From Pseudoalteromonas sp. XMcav2-N (GTDB lineage: Bacteria > Pseudomonadota > Gammaproteobacteria > Enterobacterales > Alteromonadaceae), in NCBI RefSeq assembly GCF_024124545.1, contig NZ_JAMXSF010000003.1:248001-312000 (forward strand): a stretch of 64,000 bases of DNA, given 5' to 3'. Below the pieces are notes generated by a model. The model saw only the letters and a list, made by a program, of their open reading frames with translations, did not search any database and was not told the DNA's origin. Shown here piece after piece: positions 19,085 to 27,973 of this stretch. The first letter of the stretch is position 1, and every line of letters starts with the position of its first letter. Made by a program: the position numbers and the translations under genes.

Positions 19085-19789
19085 TTATAAATTCAGGGTG
19101 GTTTTAATAAACGGGATCGTCAATTTTCGCTGTGCCGCCATGGATGCATGATCCAGTTTATCCAACACATCCAACAGGGCACGCATATCCCGACTAAGTC
19201 GGGTCAGCAAGAATCGGGCACATTCATCACTGAGTTCCAGTCCACGCATTTTGGCCCGTTTAACCAGTGCTTCGGCCTTATCATCATCACTCATCGAGCG
19301 GATCTGAAACGTAGTGCCCCAGGTAAAACGCGATTCCAGATCAGGCAGGCTCAGATTGAGCATATTCGGCAATAGATCGGCCGTGACCACCAAACATTTA
19401 CCTGGCTCATTAAACCGATTAAAAAAGTTAAACAGTGCTTTTTCCCAGGGCTCATTGCCCGCGACCAAATGCACATCATCAATGCACACGACATCCAGCG
19501 CTTCCAGTCCATCTAACACCGCAGGCCCGAAGTTAATCAGCTCTCTGAGCGACAACAGAATTGTAGACAGGCCTTGTTCCTGAGCATGAATACAGGTGGC
19601 ATAAAGCAGGTGTGACTTACCAGAGTCACCCAGACCACAAAGATAAGTAAACTGAAAATCCTGGTGAATTGCCTGAAGTGCGTTTTTCAGATGTGTTACC
19701 TCAAGCGAGCCCTCCCCCCCAAAATAAGCGCTGAAGGTTTCATCGTCGGGCAGGGTTACTGGCAAAGCCATTTGCATAGGCTGCATCAT
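19085..19789 (-). CDS. hda: DnaA regulatory inactivator Hda
   Basis: I start at the MMQPMQMALPVTLPDDETF methionines (19789 or 19786), because the family begins with a short beta-clamp-binding motif. QMALPV here fits the QxxLPL-type clamp motif. The longer in-frame start at 19867 would lie inside the upstream gene. The product is about 235 residues: an AAA+ ATPase related to DnaA domain III, with Walker A GLGDSGKSHLL (about 51-61) and Walker B VVCIDDVH. Hda with the sliding clamp stimulates ATP hydrolysis by DnaA and so limits re-initiation of replication. The start lies 1 bp after the stop of the DUF2066 gene, so the two are translationally coupled. Confidence 0.95.
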   Translation of the reverse strand: MMQPMQMALPVTLPDDETFSAYFGGEGSLEVTHLKNALQAIHQDFQFTYLCGLGDSGKSHLLYATCIHAQEQGLSTILLSLRELINFGPAVLDGLEALDVVCIDDVHLVAGNEPWEKALFNFFNRFNEPGKCLVVTADLLPNMLNLSLPDLESRFTWGTTFQIRSMSDDDKAEALVKRAKMRGLELSDECARFLLTRLSRDMRALLDVLDKLDHASMAAQRKLTIPFIKTTLNL

Positions 19790-19790
19790 A

Positions 19791-20846
19791 CTACTGCCCC
19801 ACCCAGCTGTATCTGAGGTTATTGGCACTGGCCACCTGATAAAATGCACGCGGGTCAACATACACACTAAAAGCGCGCTCTAATTTAAGTGATTTTTGTA
19901 AATCAACCACAGACGAGCCGTGCTCCACTTCAAACTTCACCAAATCGCCCTGACGATAAATCACGTCGACATCCTGTACCGTGCTGATGCTCATTAACTG
20001 TCTTCTGGCCAGCTCGATTTTGCTGAATGAAGTCAATTTATCAACCGTTAAGACTGTACTGTTAGTGGCATAAGAGCGATTAGGGTCAATCACATATTCA
20101 GCAGCCAGCGCCGTTGACATATCATTGATCATGGCGATAAGCAGCTGCTGTTTATCACCCACTTGTTGCGTTGATTCAAATTGATCGGTATCCGTATAAC
20201 GCCAGTCTAGTTGCCAGCTGCTGCTATTGGGTTGTTTAAACAACCGGCCTGTTATCACCCGCTCTGCGTTATAACGCATAGATGCCGCCTCAACTGGCTG
20301 GGAAAAGTTCCCCCATACCTCAGCAATGCCCACCTGAGCCCGGTCGGTCAGGTCCATCAGCGGCACCACCACAGGGATCCCCCACTCGGCCGCGGTGTCA
20401 TAAATGAGTCGTTCCAGTTGAGGGTAGCTTTCCTGCGTTACAAACTCACGTCGCAGGTTGTCCTCAATCACTAACCAGATAGCAATCATGGGCCGACGGT
20501 TGCCCCACAAAGGCAAATTACTGTCTCTGACCAGCTGCTCTACTTTATCTGCTTCAAACTTCACCCGTATTTTGATATCGCCATCCGCAGACTCGATATA
20601 CTCATATTTGAGCATATAGTCAGAAATGCGTTTTTTACTTTGGCGGATCAGTGGATGGTTTAAGTGCTCAGTGCGGCCTGTCAACTTTTGGATTACGCGG
20701 TCCAGCGCCTGTTGGCTTGCAACGACACGTTTTGCGCGTGTCTTGTTATCTACCTGCAACGTAGCTTCGTACAGATCTGTTACCTCAACCGCGCTTGCAG
20801 CCATACACCAGCCAAACAAACTCAGTAAAAATAATCTTAGTGCCAT
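19791..20846 (-). CDS. DUF2066 family exported protein
   Basis: The 351-residue product (ATG at 20846; a TTG three codons upstream is less likely) begins with a signal peptide (MALRLFLLSLFGWCMAASAVEV). The body matches the DUF2066 family: YEATLQVDNKTRAKRVVASQQALDRVIQKLTGR near the start and RPMIAIWLVIEDN further on. The function is not known. Members are regularly found directly upstream of hda in gammaproteobacteria, as here, with 1 bp between stop and start. It is probably periplasmic. Confidence 0.85.
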   Translation of the reverse strand: MALRLFLLSLFGWCMAASAVEVTDLYEATLQVDNKTRAKRVVASQQALDRVIQKLTGRTEHLNHPLIRQSKKRISDYMLKYEYIESADGDIKIRVKFEADKVEQLVRDSNLPLWGNRRPMIAIWLVIEDNLRREFVTQESYPQLERLIYDTAAEWGIPVVVPLMDLTDRAQVGIAEVWGNFSQPVEAASMRYNAERVITGRLFKQPNSSSWQLDWRYTDTDQFESTQQVGDKQQLLIAMINDMSTALAAEYVIDPNRSYATNSTVLTVDKLTSFSKIELARRQLMSISTVQDVDVIYRQGDLVKFEVEHGSSVVDLQKSLKLERAFSVYVDPRAFYQVASANNLRYSWVGQ

Positions 20847-20953
20847 AACAACCAAAAAGTTAAGGAGAAAACCCGATCCTAATGCAATCGCAGTTGCAAA
20901 GCAAAAACCAACGTAGATAGATTTTCAACATTTAAGATGGATTGAGGAATTTA

Positions 20954-22162
20954 TCACCGAATCTCAGACTCATCATAAAAATATGCCTGATTCTTACCCA
21001 GCTCTTTTGAAGAGTACAAAGCACTGTCAGCGCACTTCAACAAAGCCTCTGCACTGAATACGCCAGTGTTATTGGCGATACCTATGCTACAACCGCATTG
21101 CACCTGCTGCCCGCCTTCCAGCTGAATAGGACTCGCAATACAGGTTATCAGACGTGAACAGATCTGCATTAATACCTGCTTTTCAAGCGGATCGGAGAGT
21201 ACCACAACAAATTCGTCTCCGCCGAGGCGACATAACACGTCATAGCTGCGCAGTTCTCTTTTAATTCTCTGCGCCACTTCCTGTAATACGATATCCCCAC
21301 TGTGATGACCAAAATTATCGTTAATGGGTTTAAAATCGTCTAAGTCGAGATACAAAATATGCACGCTCACCGGGCCACGTTTTGAACGCTCGGCCAGATT
21401 ATTCAGCTCCCGGAATAAGAACTTGCGATTCGTCAATCCGGTCAGCGTATCGTGCAAAGCTTCGTGTTCCAGCCGCTGTTGAAGCGCTTCGCGGATCCCT
21501 ATCTCTTTTTTCAGTTCAACCAAGCTGGACTCCAGCTCCTCAGTGCGCTCCGCAACTTTAATTTCCAATTCACTTTGGTAATTTTGCAAAACTTTGTTTG
21601 CCTCAACCAATGCCTGCTGGTTATTAAAGGCATCCAGTGCAGACGAGATAACATGGCTAATGGTGTATAACACATCGACGATCACGCCTGAATATTCATC
21701 CTCACGGCGATAGGACTGAATGATAAACGCGCCCATAAAGTTATTGCGATTCACTAACGGAAAACACAGCCATTGCTTGGGGACAGTACCAATAATATTT
21801 AACTCACCCTGTGCCACCAACTCCTTGAGCTGCTCAGTTGTGTAGTTGCATACAGACTGAGATTGTAATGCATACGCAGTCAGCGAATGGGCGATTTCTT
21901 CCAGTGACAGGGCTTCGAGATCTTCAGGGTTAATATCATCCTTCACATCATGAAAATAGGGAAATGTCAGACTACGATCTTCGCGATATAAAACAACGTA
22001 AAAGTTGTCCGCATAGGTCACCTTTTGCAAGATACAGTGTATATCCAGCAAAAACCGCTGGATAGAATCACTGGTATTTAAGCAGGCAACTATGTCCGTC
22101 ATGCTGTCAATCACTTCACCACTATTCAGGGAATCCATCGTCTCTAACACAAGATCACTCAT
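20954..22162 (-). CDS. GAF-GGDEF diguanylate cyclase
   Basis: The 402-residue cytoplasmic protein has an N-terminal GAF-like sensor domain (about 20-185), a coiled coil (about 185-235) and a GGDEF domain. The active site RLGGDEFVVVL is intact (GGDEF at 314-318). An inhibitory I-site RSYD stands at 305-308, exactly five residues before GGDEF, so product inhibition is expected. It makes c-di-GMP, opposing the EAL protein at 13458-15041. It appears to be a single-gene unit; nothing in the sequence reveals the GAF ligand. Confidence 0.93.
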   Translation of the reverse strand: MSDLVLETMDSLNSGEVIDSMTDIVACLNTSDSIQRFLLDIHCILQKVTYADNFYVVLYREDRSLTFPYFHDVKDDINPEDLEALSLEEIAHSLTAYALQSQSVCNYTTEQLKELVAQGELNIIGTVPKQWLCFPLVNRNNFMGAFIIQSYRREDEYSGVIVDVLYTISHVISSALDAFNNQQALVEANKVLQNYQSELEIKVAERTEELESSLVELKKEIGIREALQQRLEHEALHDTLTGLTNRKFLFRELNNLAERSKRGPVSVHILYLDLDDFKPINDNFGHHSGDIVLQEVAQRIKRELRSYDVLCRLGGDEFVVVLSDPLEKQVLMQICSRLITCIASPIQLEGGQQVQCGCSIGIANNTGVFSAEALLKCADSALYSSKELGKNQAYFYDESEIR

Positions 22163-22344
22163 CCTTTACTCACTCTGTTGCATCCTACATTTGGCACTTT
22201 AGTTAGTTTAGTCGAGGTTTTGTGGGAATGTACAAAGAAAAACAGGGAGAACCGCACCTGAGCCAACACACAAGTTAGGGCTTGACATAAAACCGCAACC
22301 CTTTAAGTTTACACTATTTAAACACAAAAATAACAATCAATGAC

Positions 22345-23844
22345 ATGCGTAAGGCTACTTTTGTTTTTCTTCATATGTTAATCATCGTATTGGTGATCTG
22401 CAGTTTGTTTACCGGCCTGAGGTTTTCTTTGCTCACTCAGGACTGGTTAAAATTCCTCAGTGCTCTGCTACCTCAGGGGAACCTGTACTTCTGGCACATC
22501 GGCAGTGCCAGTTTATTATCTGCGCTGGCTGCAGGATACCTGTTGCTTTCTTTGTGGCGTCCATATCGCAGCAGCCCGAGTCACTATCACCTGTGGGTGA
22601 ACCGGTTTGGTTACCTAATCATACTGGTATTACTGAGCTCCGGATGGCTGCTCTGGCTGGGGCGATTTGTTGCAATCGCACAGCCTCTGCATTTTTACAG
22701 TTTCTGGTTATTGCTCATATACCTGCTCATGCATGGATGGGCCTACTTCATTCAACATGGCAAATACGTTATATCCGCTTTACTGCCAAAACAGCCAGAC
22801 AAACACAGTATCGCGGTTGTTATCAGCGTCACTGCCGGAGGCATACTCTTATACAGCGCCGCTCAACACTCCGGTGAAACCTTAACTGTTGCATCACTCG
22901 CGCCCGAGGAGTTTATCGAGATCGACGGTCTTGGTGATGAGTCACACTGGCAGAGGGCGCCAGTTTACACAATTGAGACACACGGGGGGATCAACTTTGA
23001 TGATGGCCGCAGCACCATCCAGGTTCAGGCTCTGGCAAACAGCCAGGAAAGTTATTTTCTCGTTCGCTGGACAGACTCAAGTATGAGCACCAATCACCTT
23101 CCTTTGTTAAAAACGCAAGCAGGCTGGAAAATTCAGCAAAATGGGTTTTATGAGTTCGATGAGCGTACATTTTATGAAGACAAACTAGCCGTTATGCTGT
23201 CGCACTCTTGCGAAGTCGGAGCCGATAATACTGCTCAGCTGGGCAACCGCCCGATTGATGGAAAACCACCAAACTGGCATGGTAAGGGGTTCCACGCCAG
23301 TATGGATGGAAAAATTCGCGACCTGTGGCACTGGAAAGCGGTTCGTACCAACGACATGTATCTAGCGGACGACAACTTTTTCGGCCCCCCTGCCAAAGAG
23401 CAAAAAGGCCAACGCAGATATACGGCAGGCTACCAGCCAGACGGCAAAGAGAGCGGCGCCTATGTGATGAACTGGCAATGGTATAAGCCGGGTTTGGTTA
23501 CCCCGAAACGATTGCCCGACCAAAGCAACGCACACCTGAGCGTCTTGCCCTGGTTTGGCAGCACCCCCTATACCGCCGAAAATGATGATTTTGCACCAGG
23601 CAGTACACTGTCATCGATTCTCTATCGCTCCAATCGTTTTGAAGGTGATCGTGCCGATGTCAGGGCACGGGGAACCTGGGACAACGGCGTATGGACGCTG
23701 GAGTTAGTGCGCAAGCACGATACAGGCTCTGAGCACGATGTACCACTCACAAACGGCACCTGTATGTGGTTTTCTGCCTTTGATCATGCACAGGTTGGAC
23801 ATACCCGCCATATGCGCCCTGCAATTTTGAGGTACCCACTATGA
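22345..23844 (+). CDS. Cytochrome b561-like membrane domain fused to ethylbenzene-dehydrogenase-like heme domain
   Basis: The 499-residue protein has about five hydrophobic helices in residues 5-175, with histidines at 10, 51, 116 and 130 that could hold b-type hemes, as in cytochrome b561 or hydrogenase cytochrome b. From about 185 on it is a soluble extracytoplasmic domain resembling the heme-binding gamma subunit of ethylbenzene/DMSO-dehydrogenase-type enzymes (EB_dh): EFIEIDGLGDESHWQRAPVY, YFLVRWTDSSMSTNHLP, MLSHSCEVG, and the terminal WTLELVRKH...WFSAFDHAQ. Together it looks like an electron-transfer module linking the quinone pool to the periplasm. It heads an operon with the next two genes (ATGA overlap with the DUF1566 gene). 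No molybdopterin subunit is present, so the partner is unknown. Confidence 0.75.
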   Translation: MRKATFVFLHMLIIVLVICSLFTGLRFSLLTQDWLKFLSALLPQGNLYFWHIGSASLLSALAAGYLLLSLWRPYRSSPSHYHLWVNRFGYLIILVLLSSGWLLWLGRFVAIAQPLHFYSFWLLLIYLLMHGWAYFIQHGKYVISALLPKQPDKHSIAVVISVTAGGILLYSAAQHSGETLTVASLAPEEFIEIDGLGDESHWQRAPVYTIETHGGINFDDGRSTIQVQALANSQESYFLVRWTDSSMSTNHLPLLKTQAGWKIQQNGFYEFDERTFYEDKLAVMLSHSCEVGADNTAQLGNRPIDGKPPNWHGKGFHASMDGKIRDLWHWKAVRTNDMYLADDNFFGPPAKEQKGQRRYTAGYQPDGKESGAYVMNWQWYKPGLVTPKRLPDQSNAHLSVLPWFGSTPYTAENDDFAPGSTLSSILYRSNRFEGDRADVRARGTWDNGVWTLELVRKHDTGSEHDVPLTNGTCMWFSAFDHAQVGHTRHMRPAILRYPL

Positions 23845-24539
23845 TCGCCCGATTGCTCATGTCGCTGGCCGCTGTTTTAATTGTGGCTTCTGTGCTTTGG
23901 CTGGACCCGGCAACTCCGGTGGCGCAACCGCATCCCAGGTATGTCAAACTGGATGAATATGGCAGTCCTCTGTCTCCATGGCAAGGCCCCTGGTCCTGCG
24001 TGCTGGATACGTCACAGCAACTGGTGTGGGAAGTTAAAACCGACAGCGAAAACATCCATGATGGCTACTGGACATATTCCTGGTACCTGTCAGGCGACTC
24101 CCGCTCTTCAGACCGGGCAAGAGGCGAAGCCAACCTTGGCGATTGCTATTTTGAAGCGAATCGTTGCGATACCCAGGACCTGATCAACAGAACCAGACAA
24201 GCTGCCTTGTGTGGCCTGACTCAATGGCGACTCCCCAGCGCACAAGAGCTAAGCAGCTTAGTGCAGGTACCGGCCCGTCCGGGTCATGCCCATATTGCTC
24301 AGGACTTTTTTCCCCATATGAAGCACGGAGACTACTGGAGTGCCGATCACTCTCAACCTCTGTCTGGCCATTACCGGCGCTTTAAACAAGGCGCTCTGGC
24401 CGTTAATTTTCATACCGGTAAACAGTATTCGTTGCCCTATCGCAATGCCGCATTCGTGCTATTGGTGGCCGATCTGCCATCAGAGCATCACTCTTCACGC
24501 ACCTCAGGCGTGACTCATCAACCAACAACAGGAAACTAG
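23841..24539 (+). CDS. DUF1566 (Lcl C-terminal domain) exported protein
   Basis: The ATG overlaps the stop of the upstream heme-protein gene (ATGA), so translation is coupled. The 232-residue product starts with a hydrophobic segment (LLMSLAAVLIVASVLWL) that serves as signal or anchor. The rest fits DUF1566: LVWEVKTDSENIHDGYWTYSWY, CDTQDLINRTRQAALCGLTQWRLPSAQELSSLV and a late DYWSADHS. The fold is related to formylglycine-generating/C-type-lectin-like domains. Its function is unknown, but four or more cysteines suggest disulfides in the periplasm. It lies 3 bp before the phosphoesterase gene. Confidence 0.85.
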   Translation: MIARLLMSLAAVLIVASVLWLDPATPVAQPHPRYVKLDEYGSPLSPWQGPWSCVLDTSQQLVWEVKTDSENIHDGYWTYSWYLSGDSRSSDRARGEANLGDCYFEANRCDTQDLINRTRQAALCGLTQWRLPSAQELSSLVQVPARPGHAHIAQDFFPHMKHGDYWSADHSQPLSGHYRRFKQGALAVNFHTGKQYSLPYRNAAFVLLVADLPSEHHSSRTSGVTHQPTTGN

Positions 24540-24542
24540 GAT

Positions 24543-26501
24543 ATGAGAGTGCTTTTAGCAGGCCTCACTACCGTAAGCTTATTTACCTCAGCTGCATACA
24601 GTGCCAGTGACTATCACCGCTTAATCTGGGATACCGATCCCAGTCATCAGGCCACGGTGGGCTTTACACCCACAAGTGGAAGCGGACATTTTGTCAAATA
24701 TGGTACCACCACGAATGAACAAAACTGGCAGGTAAAGCAGCCCACCGCAACCGCCGTTTTTGATGGTAGTCTCAACAGCCAGTTCGTCACACTGACAGGG
24801 CTCAGTGCCAACACAGCCATCTACTATCGGGTGTGCGGCAACGCGGGCTGTGGTCAGCGGATGTGGTTTAAAACGGCGCCAGACACCACCACAGGGTTTG
24901 TTGCGGTCGCGGGCGGAGACACTCGAACAGGCTGGACAACACGACGTGAAGGCAATGCACTGATAGCCAAGATCCGCCCTCTGTTTATTATGCATGGTGG
25001 CGATTATACCAATGCCAATTCAGCCCAGGAAATGCGTGAGTACCTCAAAGACTGGCAGCTGACCTTTTCTGATGACGTTATCGATGGGCAAAGCTACAAA
25101 CGCATCTACCCGTTTGTTGCCACCTTTGGTAACCATGAAGACGACAACTTTAAAACCTTGTGTCAGGTTTTTGGGGTTGATTATGACCAAGACGGTGCCT
25201 GTACCAATAAAGATAGTTACGGCGCCTTTAACATCGCGAACCTGCTACGCGTCTATACCTTAAACAGCCAATACAAAGACAGTGGCTGGTCTAGCTATGC
25301 AACCGCCATGAACAATTGGCTTAAACAAGACTTGCAAAGCAATGGTGCCGGCACCAAATGGCGTATTGCTCAGTATCACAAGCCTATGTACCCACATTAC
25401 TCAGGGAAATCGGACAATACTATTTTGCATACCTGGTGGGCAGACTTGTTCTATCAGCATGGAATGAACCTGGTCGTTGAATCTGATACACACATCAATA
25501 AGCTGACCGAAGCGTTGCAACCTTCAGGATCCGGATTTACCAAAACCACTACCGGCGGCACCGTGTATGTAGGTGAAGGTAGCTGGGGTGCCCCCGCTCG
25601 TTCAGCCAACGACCCGAAAAGCTGGACTATTGATTTAGCCAGTATTCAGCAGTTTAAAGTATTAAGTGTGACTGCGGACAGCATGAAAGTGCAAACGGCT
25701 CAGTTTACTGCCGGTGCTGATACACTCACACGTGAACAACGCACTGCCGACGCCCTTGCTCTGCCTGCCAATATCAGTTGGTGGTATGCCAGTGAGCTTG
25801 GAGAAACCATGACGCTCAAGCGCGCCGCCAATTCGCTTTCAATTATCGACAGAGACAGTGGTCCGGTTGACCCGGGCAATGAGCTACAAAATGGCCAGCC
25901 GGTCGGTAACCTCGCAGGCAGTGCCGACAGTGAAAAGGTGTTCACTATGGTTGTGCCAGAGGGCGCAAGCAATTTGCGCTTTACTATGAGTGGCGGTAAT
26001 GGTGATGCCGACCTGTATGTACGTTTTGCGCAAAAGCCAACAACCTCAACATATGATTGCCGCCCATATAAAGATGGCAATAATGAAACCTGTACCATCA
26101 GCAACGTACAGGCGGGTACCTATTATATTGTTGTCCGCGGTTACAAAGCCTTCTCGGGCGTATCATTAGTCGGCCAATACGATCTGGGTACACCACCGGG
26201 CGATGGCAATAAGCAAGTATGGAGCGGGTTAAGTGCAACAGCAGGAAGCTGGATCCACAAAACCTTTGACGTACCTGCCAGTGCCACTAAGCTCACCGTG
26301 AGCACCTCTGGCGGCACTGGTGATGCCGATCTTTATGTGCGTTTTGGTGCGCAGCCTACCTCTTCTCGATACGATTGCCGCCCCTATGAAGATGGTAATA
26401 CGGAAACCTGTACACAAACGCAACCTCAAACGGGCATCTGGCATATTTCCGTCAAAGCCTATAAAGACTTCAGCGGCGTGACATTAACCGCAGAGTATTG
26501 A
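24543..26501 (+). CDS. Secreted metallophosphoesterase with two C-terminal PPC domains
   Basis: The 652-residue protein has a signal peptide (to about residue 20), an N-terminal fibronectin-like domain as in purple acid phosphatases (about 25-110), a calcineurin-type phosphoesterase domain and two PPC (bacterial pre-peptidase C-terminal) domains. Metal ligands are readable: GGDTR (Asp126), HGGDYTN (Asp154), GNHED (Asn197, His198), QYHKPMYPH (His279 region) and ESDTHIN (Asp315, His317). Each PPC domain has GDADLYVRF and YDCRPY...ETC. It is probably an extracellular phosphatase or phosphodiesterase. It is the last gene of the heme protein-DUF1566-phosphoesterase operon and is followed by a strong terminator. 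Confidence 0.88.
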   Translation: MRVLLAGLTTVSLFTSAAYSASDYHRLIWDTDPSHQATVGFTPTSGSGHFVKYGTTTNEQNWQVKQPTATAVFDGSLNSQFVTLTGLSANTAIYYRVCGNAGCGQRMWFKTAPDTTTGFVAVAGGDTRTGWTTRREGNALIAKIRPLFIMHGGDYTNANSAQEMREYLKDWQLTFSDDVIDGQSYKRIYPFVATFGNHEDDNFKTLCQVFGVDYDQDGACTNKDSYGAFNIANLLRVYTLNSQYKDSGWSSYATAMNNWLKQDLQSNGAGTKWRIAQYHKPMYPHYSGKSDNTILHTWWADLFYQHGMNLVVESDTHINKLTEALQPSGSGFTKTTTGGTVYVGEGSWGAPARSANDPKSWTIDLASIQQFKVLSVTADSMKVQTAQFTAGADTLTREQRTADALALPANISWWYASELGETMTLKRAANSLSIIDRDSGPVDPGNELQNGQPVGNLAGSADSEKVFTMVVPEGASNLRFTMSGGNGDADLYVRFAQKPTTSTYDCRPYKDGNNETCTISNVQAGTYYIVVRGYKAFSGVSLVGQYDLGTPPGDGNKQVWSGLSATAGSWIHKTFDVPASATKLTVSTSGGTGDADLYVRFGAQPTSSRYDCRPYEDGNTETCTQTQPQTGIWHISVKAYKDFSGVTLTAEY

Positions 26502-26514
26502 TAGTCTGACGCAA

Positions 26515-26549
26515 CAAGGAGAGTAATCACCCTACTCTCCTTGATTTTT
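26515..26549 (+). terminator. Intrinsic terminator after the phosphoesterase gene
   Basis: CAAGGAGAGTA (26515-26525) pairs perfectly with TACTCTCCTTG (26533-26543) around a 7-nt loop and is followed by ATTTTTA. Confidence 0.88.
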
Positions 26550-26596
26550 ACTCATCTGCCCTTATCTTTGACACCTGAACAAACAGGGGCAATTTT

Positions 26597-27037
26597 ATGA
26601 AATATCTGCACACTATGGTTCGGGTTGAAAACCTGGATGCATCTTTAAACTTTTACTGTAATCTGTTGGGATTAGTAGAAGTTAAACGTAAAGACAGTGA
26701 AGCCGGGCGCTTTACTCTGGTCTATCTGGCAGCACCCACACAGTTGGATGAAGCGAAAACCAGCTTTTCACCGACCATTGAACTGACCTACAACTGGGAT
26801 ACAGAGCAGTACAGTGGCGGGCGCAATTTTGGTCACCTGGCCTTTGCTGTTGAAGACATCTACGCTCTGTGTGACAAGCTCCAGGCTGCGGGAGTCACCA
26901 TAAACCGGCCACCAAGATGTGGGCATATGGCCTTTATTAAATCTCCCGACGGTATCTCGATTGAGCTATTACAACAGGGCGAGCCGTTACCACCAAAAGA
27001 GCCCTGGCTGAGCATGGAAAACACCGGCAGCTGGTAA
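26597..27037 (+). CDS. gloA: Lactoylglutathione lyase (glyoxalase I)
   Basis: The 146-residue VOC-fold protein starts [20 protein letters not shown]. The four metal ligands of bacterial glyoxalase I are in place: His5, Glu62 (in IELTYNW), His80 (FGHLAFAV) and Glu123 (SIELLQQ). It converts the methylglyoxal-glutathione hemithioacetal to S-lactoylglutathione, a cytoplasmic detoxification step. It appears monocistronic, between the terminator of the phosphoesterase operon and a convergent binding-protein gene. Confidence 0.95.
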   Translation: MKYLHTMVRVENLDASLNFYCNLLGLVEVKRKDSEAGRFTLVYLAAPTQLDEAKTSFSPTIELTYNWDTEQYSGGRNFGHLAFAVEDIYALCDKLQAAGVTINRPPRCGHMAFIKSPDGISIELLQQGEPLPPKEPWLSMENTGSW

Positions 27038-27105
27038 ACATCGCCGTTTCAGTCAAGGTATACAGGTCGCGAAGTATCGAAGCCAGTCAAAACGCTGTCA
27101 CTTCG

Positions 27106-27882
27106 CTACTTCGCGGTGGCGGGGCCGGCATCAATCTGATAACGACTCAAAAGCTGAGTCAGTTTACTGCGAAAGCTCGCCTCATTTAATGTGGTAACTA
27201 AACGTTCAAACTGTGATTGCAGCTGTGGAGGTGCCAGCATGGCTCTGTAATAAGACTCATGCGGCTGTTTAGACAAATGGAAATGCTCCTGCCAGCGGTT
27301 CTTTTGAATAAAGTAGTTAAGTGTGGAACGACTCACAATGGCAAAGTCCACACGTTCGCGCAACGCCAGCTCCAGCAAGCCTTCTTCACTGTTGGCATCG
27401 ACCCGCTCCAACACCCCTGCGCTGACCGGTTTGACTGTACGAAAGTAGTGATAACCCAAAATGCCACCAAACTTTTTATTGCTCATTGAGGCCACCCCAT
27501 CATATTCAAAGGGATTTTCGGCACAGGATACAAACTCATCGGTATCGTACATCAGTGGCTCACTCCATAAGTAGCGAGTCTTGTCCGGGTCTTTAAACCA
27601 GACGGGATGCACTCCCAGTACCGCACCATTTAAGGTCTGTTCATTGAGATCCCGCTCGATACGTCTGCGAGGCAAGTACACCAGTTTGTAGCGAGTGTGA
27701 GACTGCGAGGCGTTAAGTAATGCCACAAAGTCAAAGTACAAACCTTGTTGCTCTGCCTGATCCATGATGTAAGGGGGCTTGTTGTGATAGACGAATATAT
27801 TCATTCGTTCAGCTGCATAAACGGGTAAAAGCACACTGAAAAGGGTTAAGATGAAGCTGACTATCAACGGGTTTATTTTCAC
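27106..27882 (-). CDS. Periplasmic substrate-binding protein (SBP_bac_3-like)
   Basis: The 258-residue product starts with a GTG codon and a signal peptide (cleavage likely after VYA near residue 23). The mature part has the type II periplasmic binding fold pattern: NIFVYHNKPPYIMDQAEQQGLYFDF near the start, a hinge region and ELALRERVDFAIVSRSTLNYF near the end. No permease or ATPase gene is adjacent. Orphan proteins of this type are frequent in Alteromonadales, and their ligands and roles are unknown. A second orphan of the same kind, frameshifted, is at the right edge of the window. The stop overlaps one arm of an inverted repeat (27068-27076 with 27107-27115) shared with the convergent gloA gene end. 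Confidence 0.8.
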   Translation of the reverse strand: MKINPLIVSFILTLFSVLLPVYAAERMNIFVYHNKPPYIMDQAEQQGLYFDFVALLNASQSHTRYKLVYLPRRRIERDLNEQTLNGAVLGVHPVWFKDPDKTRYLWSEPLMYDTDEFVSCAENPFEYDGVASMSNKKFGGILGYHYFRTVKPVSAGVLERVDANSEEGLLELALRERVDFAIVSRSTLNYFIQKNRWQEHFHLSKQPHESYYRAMLAPPQLQSQFERLVTTLNEASFRSKLTQLLSRYQIDAGPATAK

Positions 27883-27973
27883 AAATGACTGCCATAAAAA
27901 GGCTGAGAAGACTCTTTAAATCTAGAGCCAGTCTCCCCAACCTTCAAGCACATTGGTTAAATTCTCTTAACGG

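Noticed and set aside
22282..22320. TTGACA promoter before the heme-protein gene
   Set aside because: The TTGACA box is clear, but no -10 box lies at 16-18 bp; the nearest candidate (TACACT) is 22 bp away.
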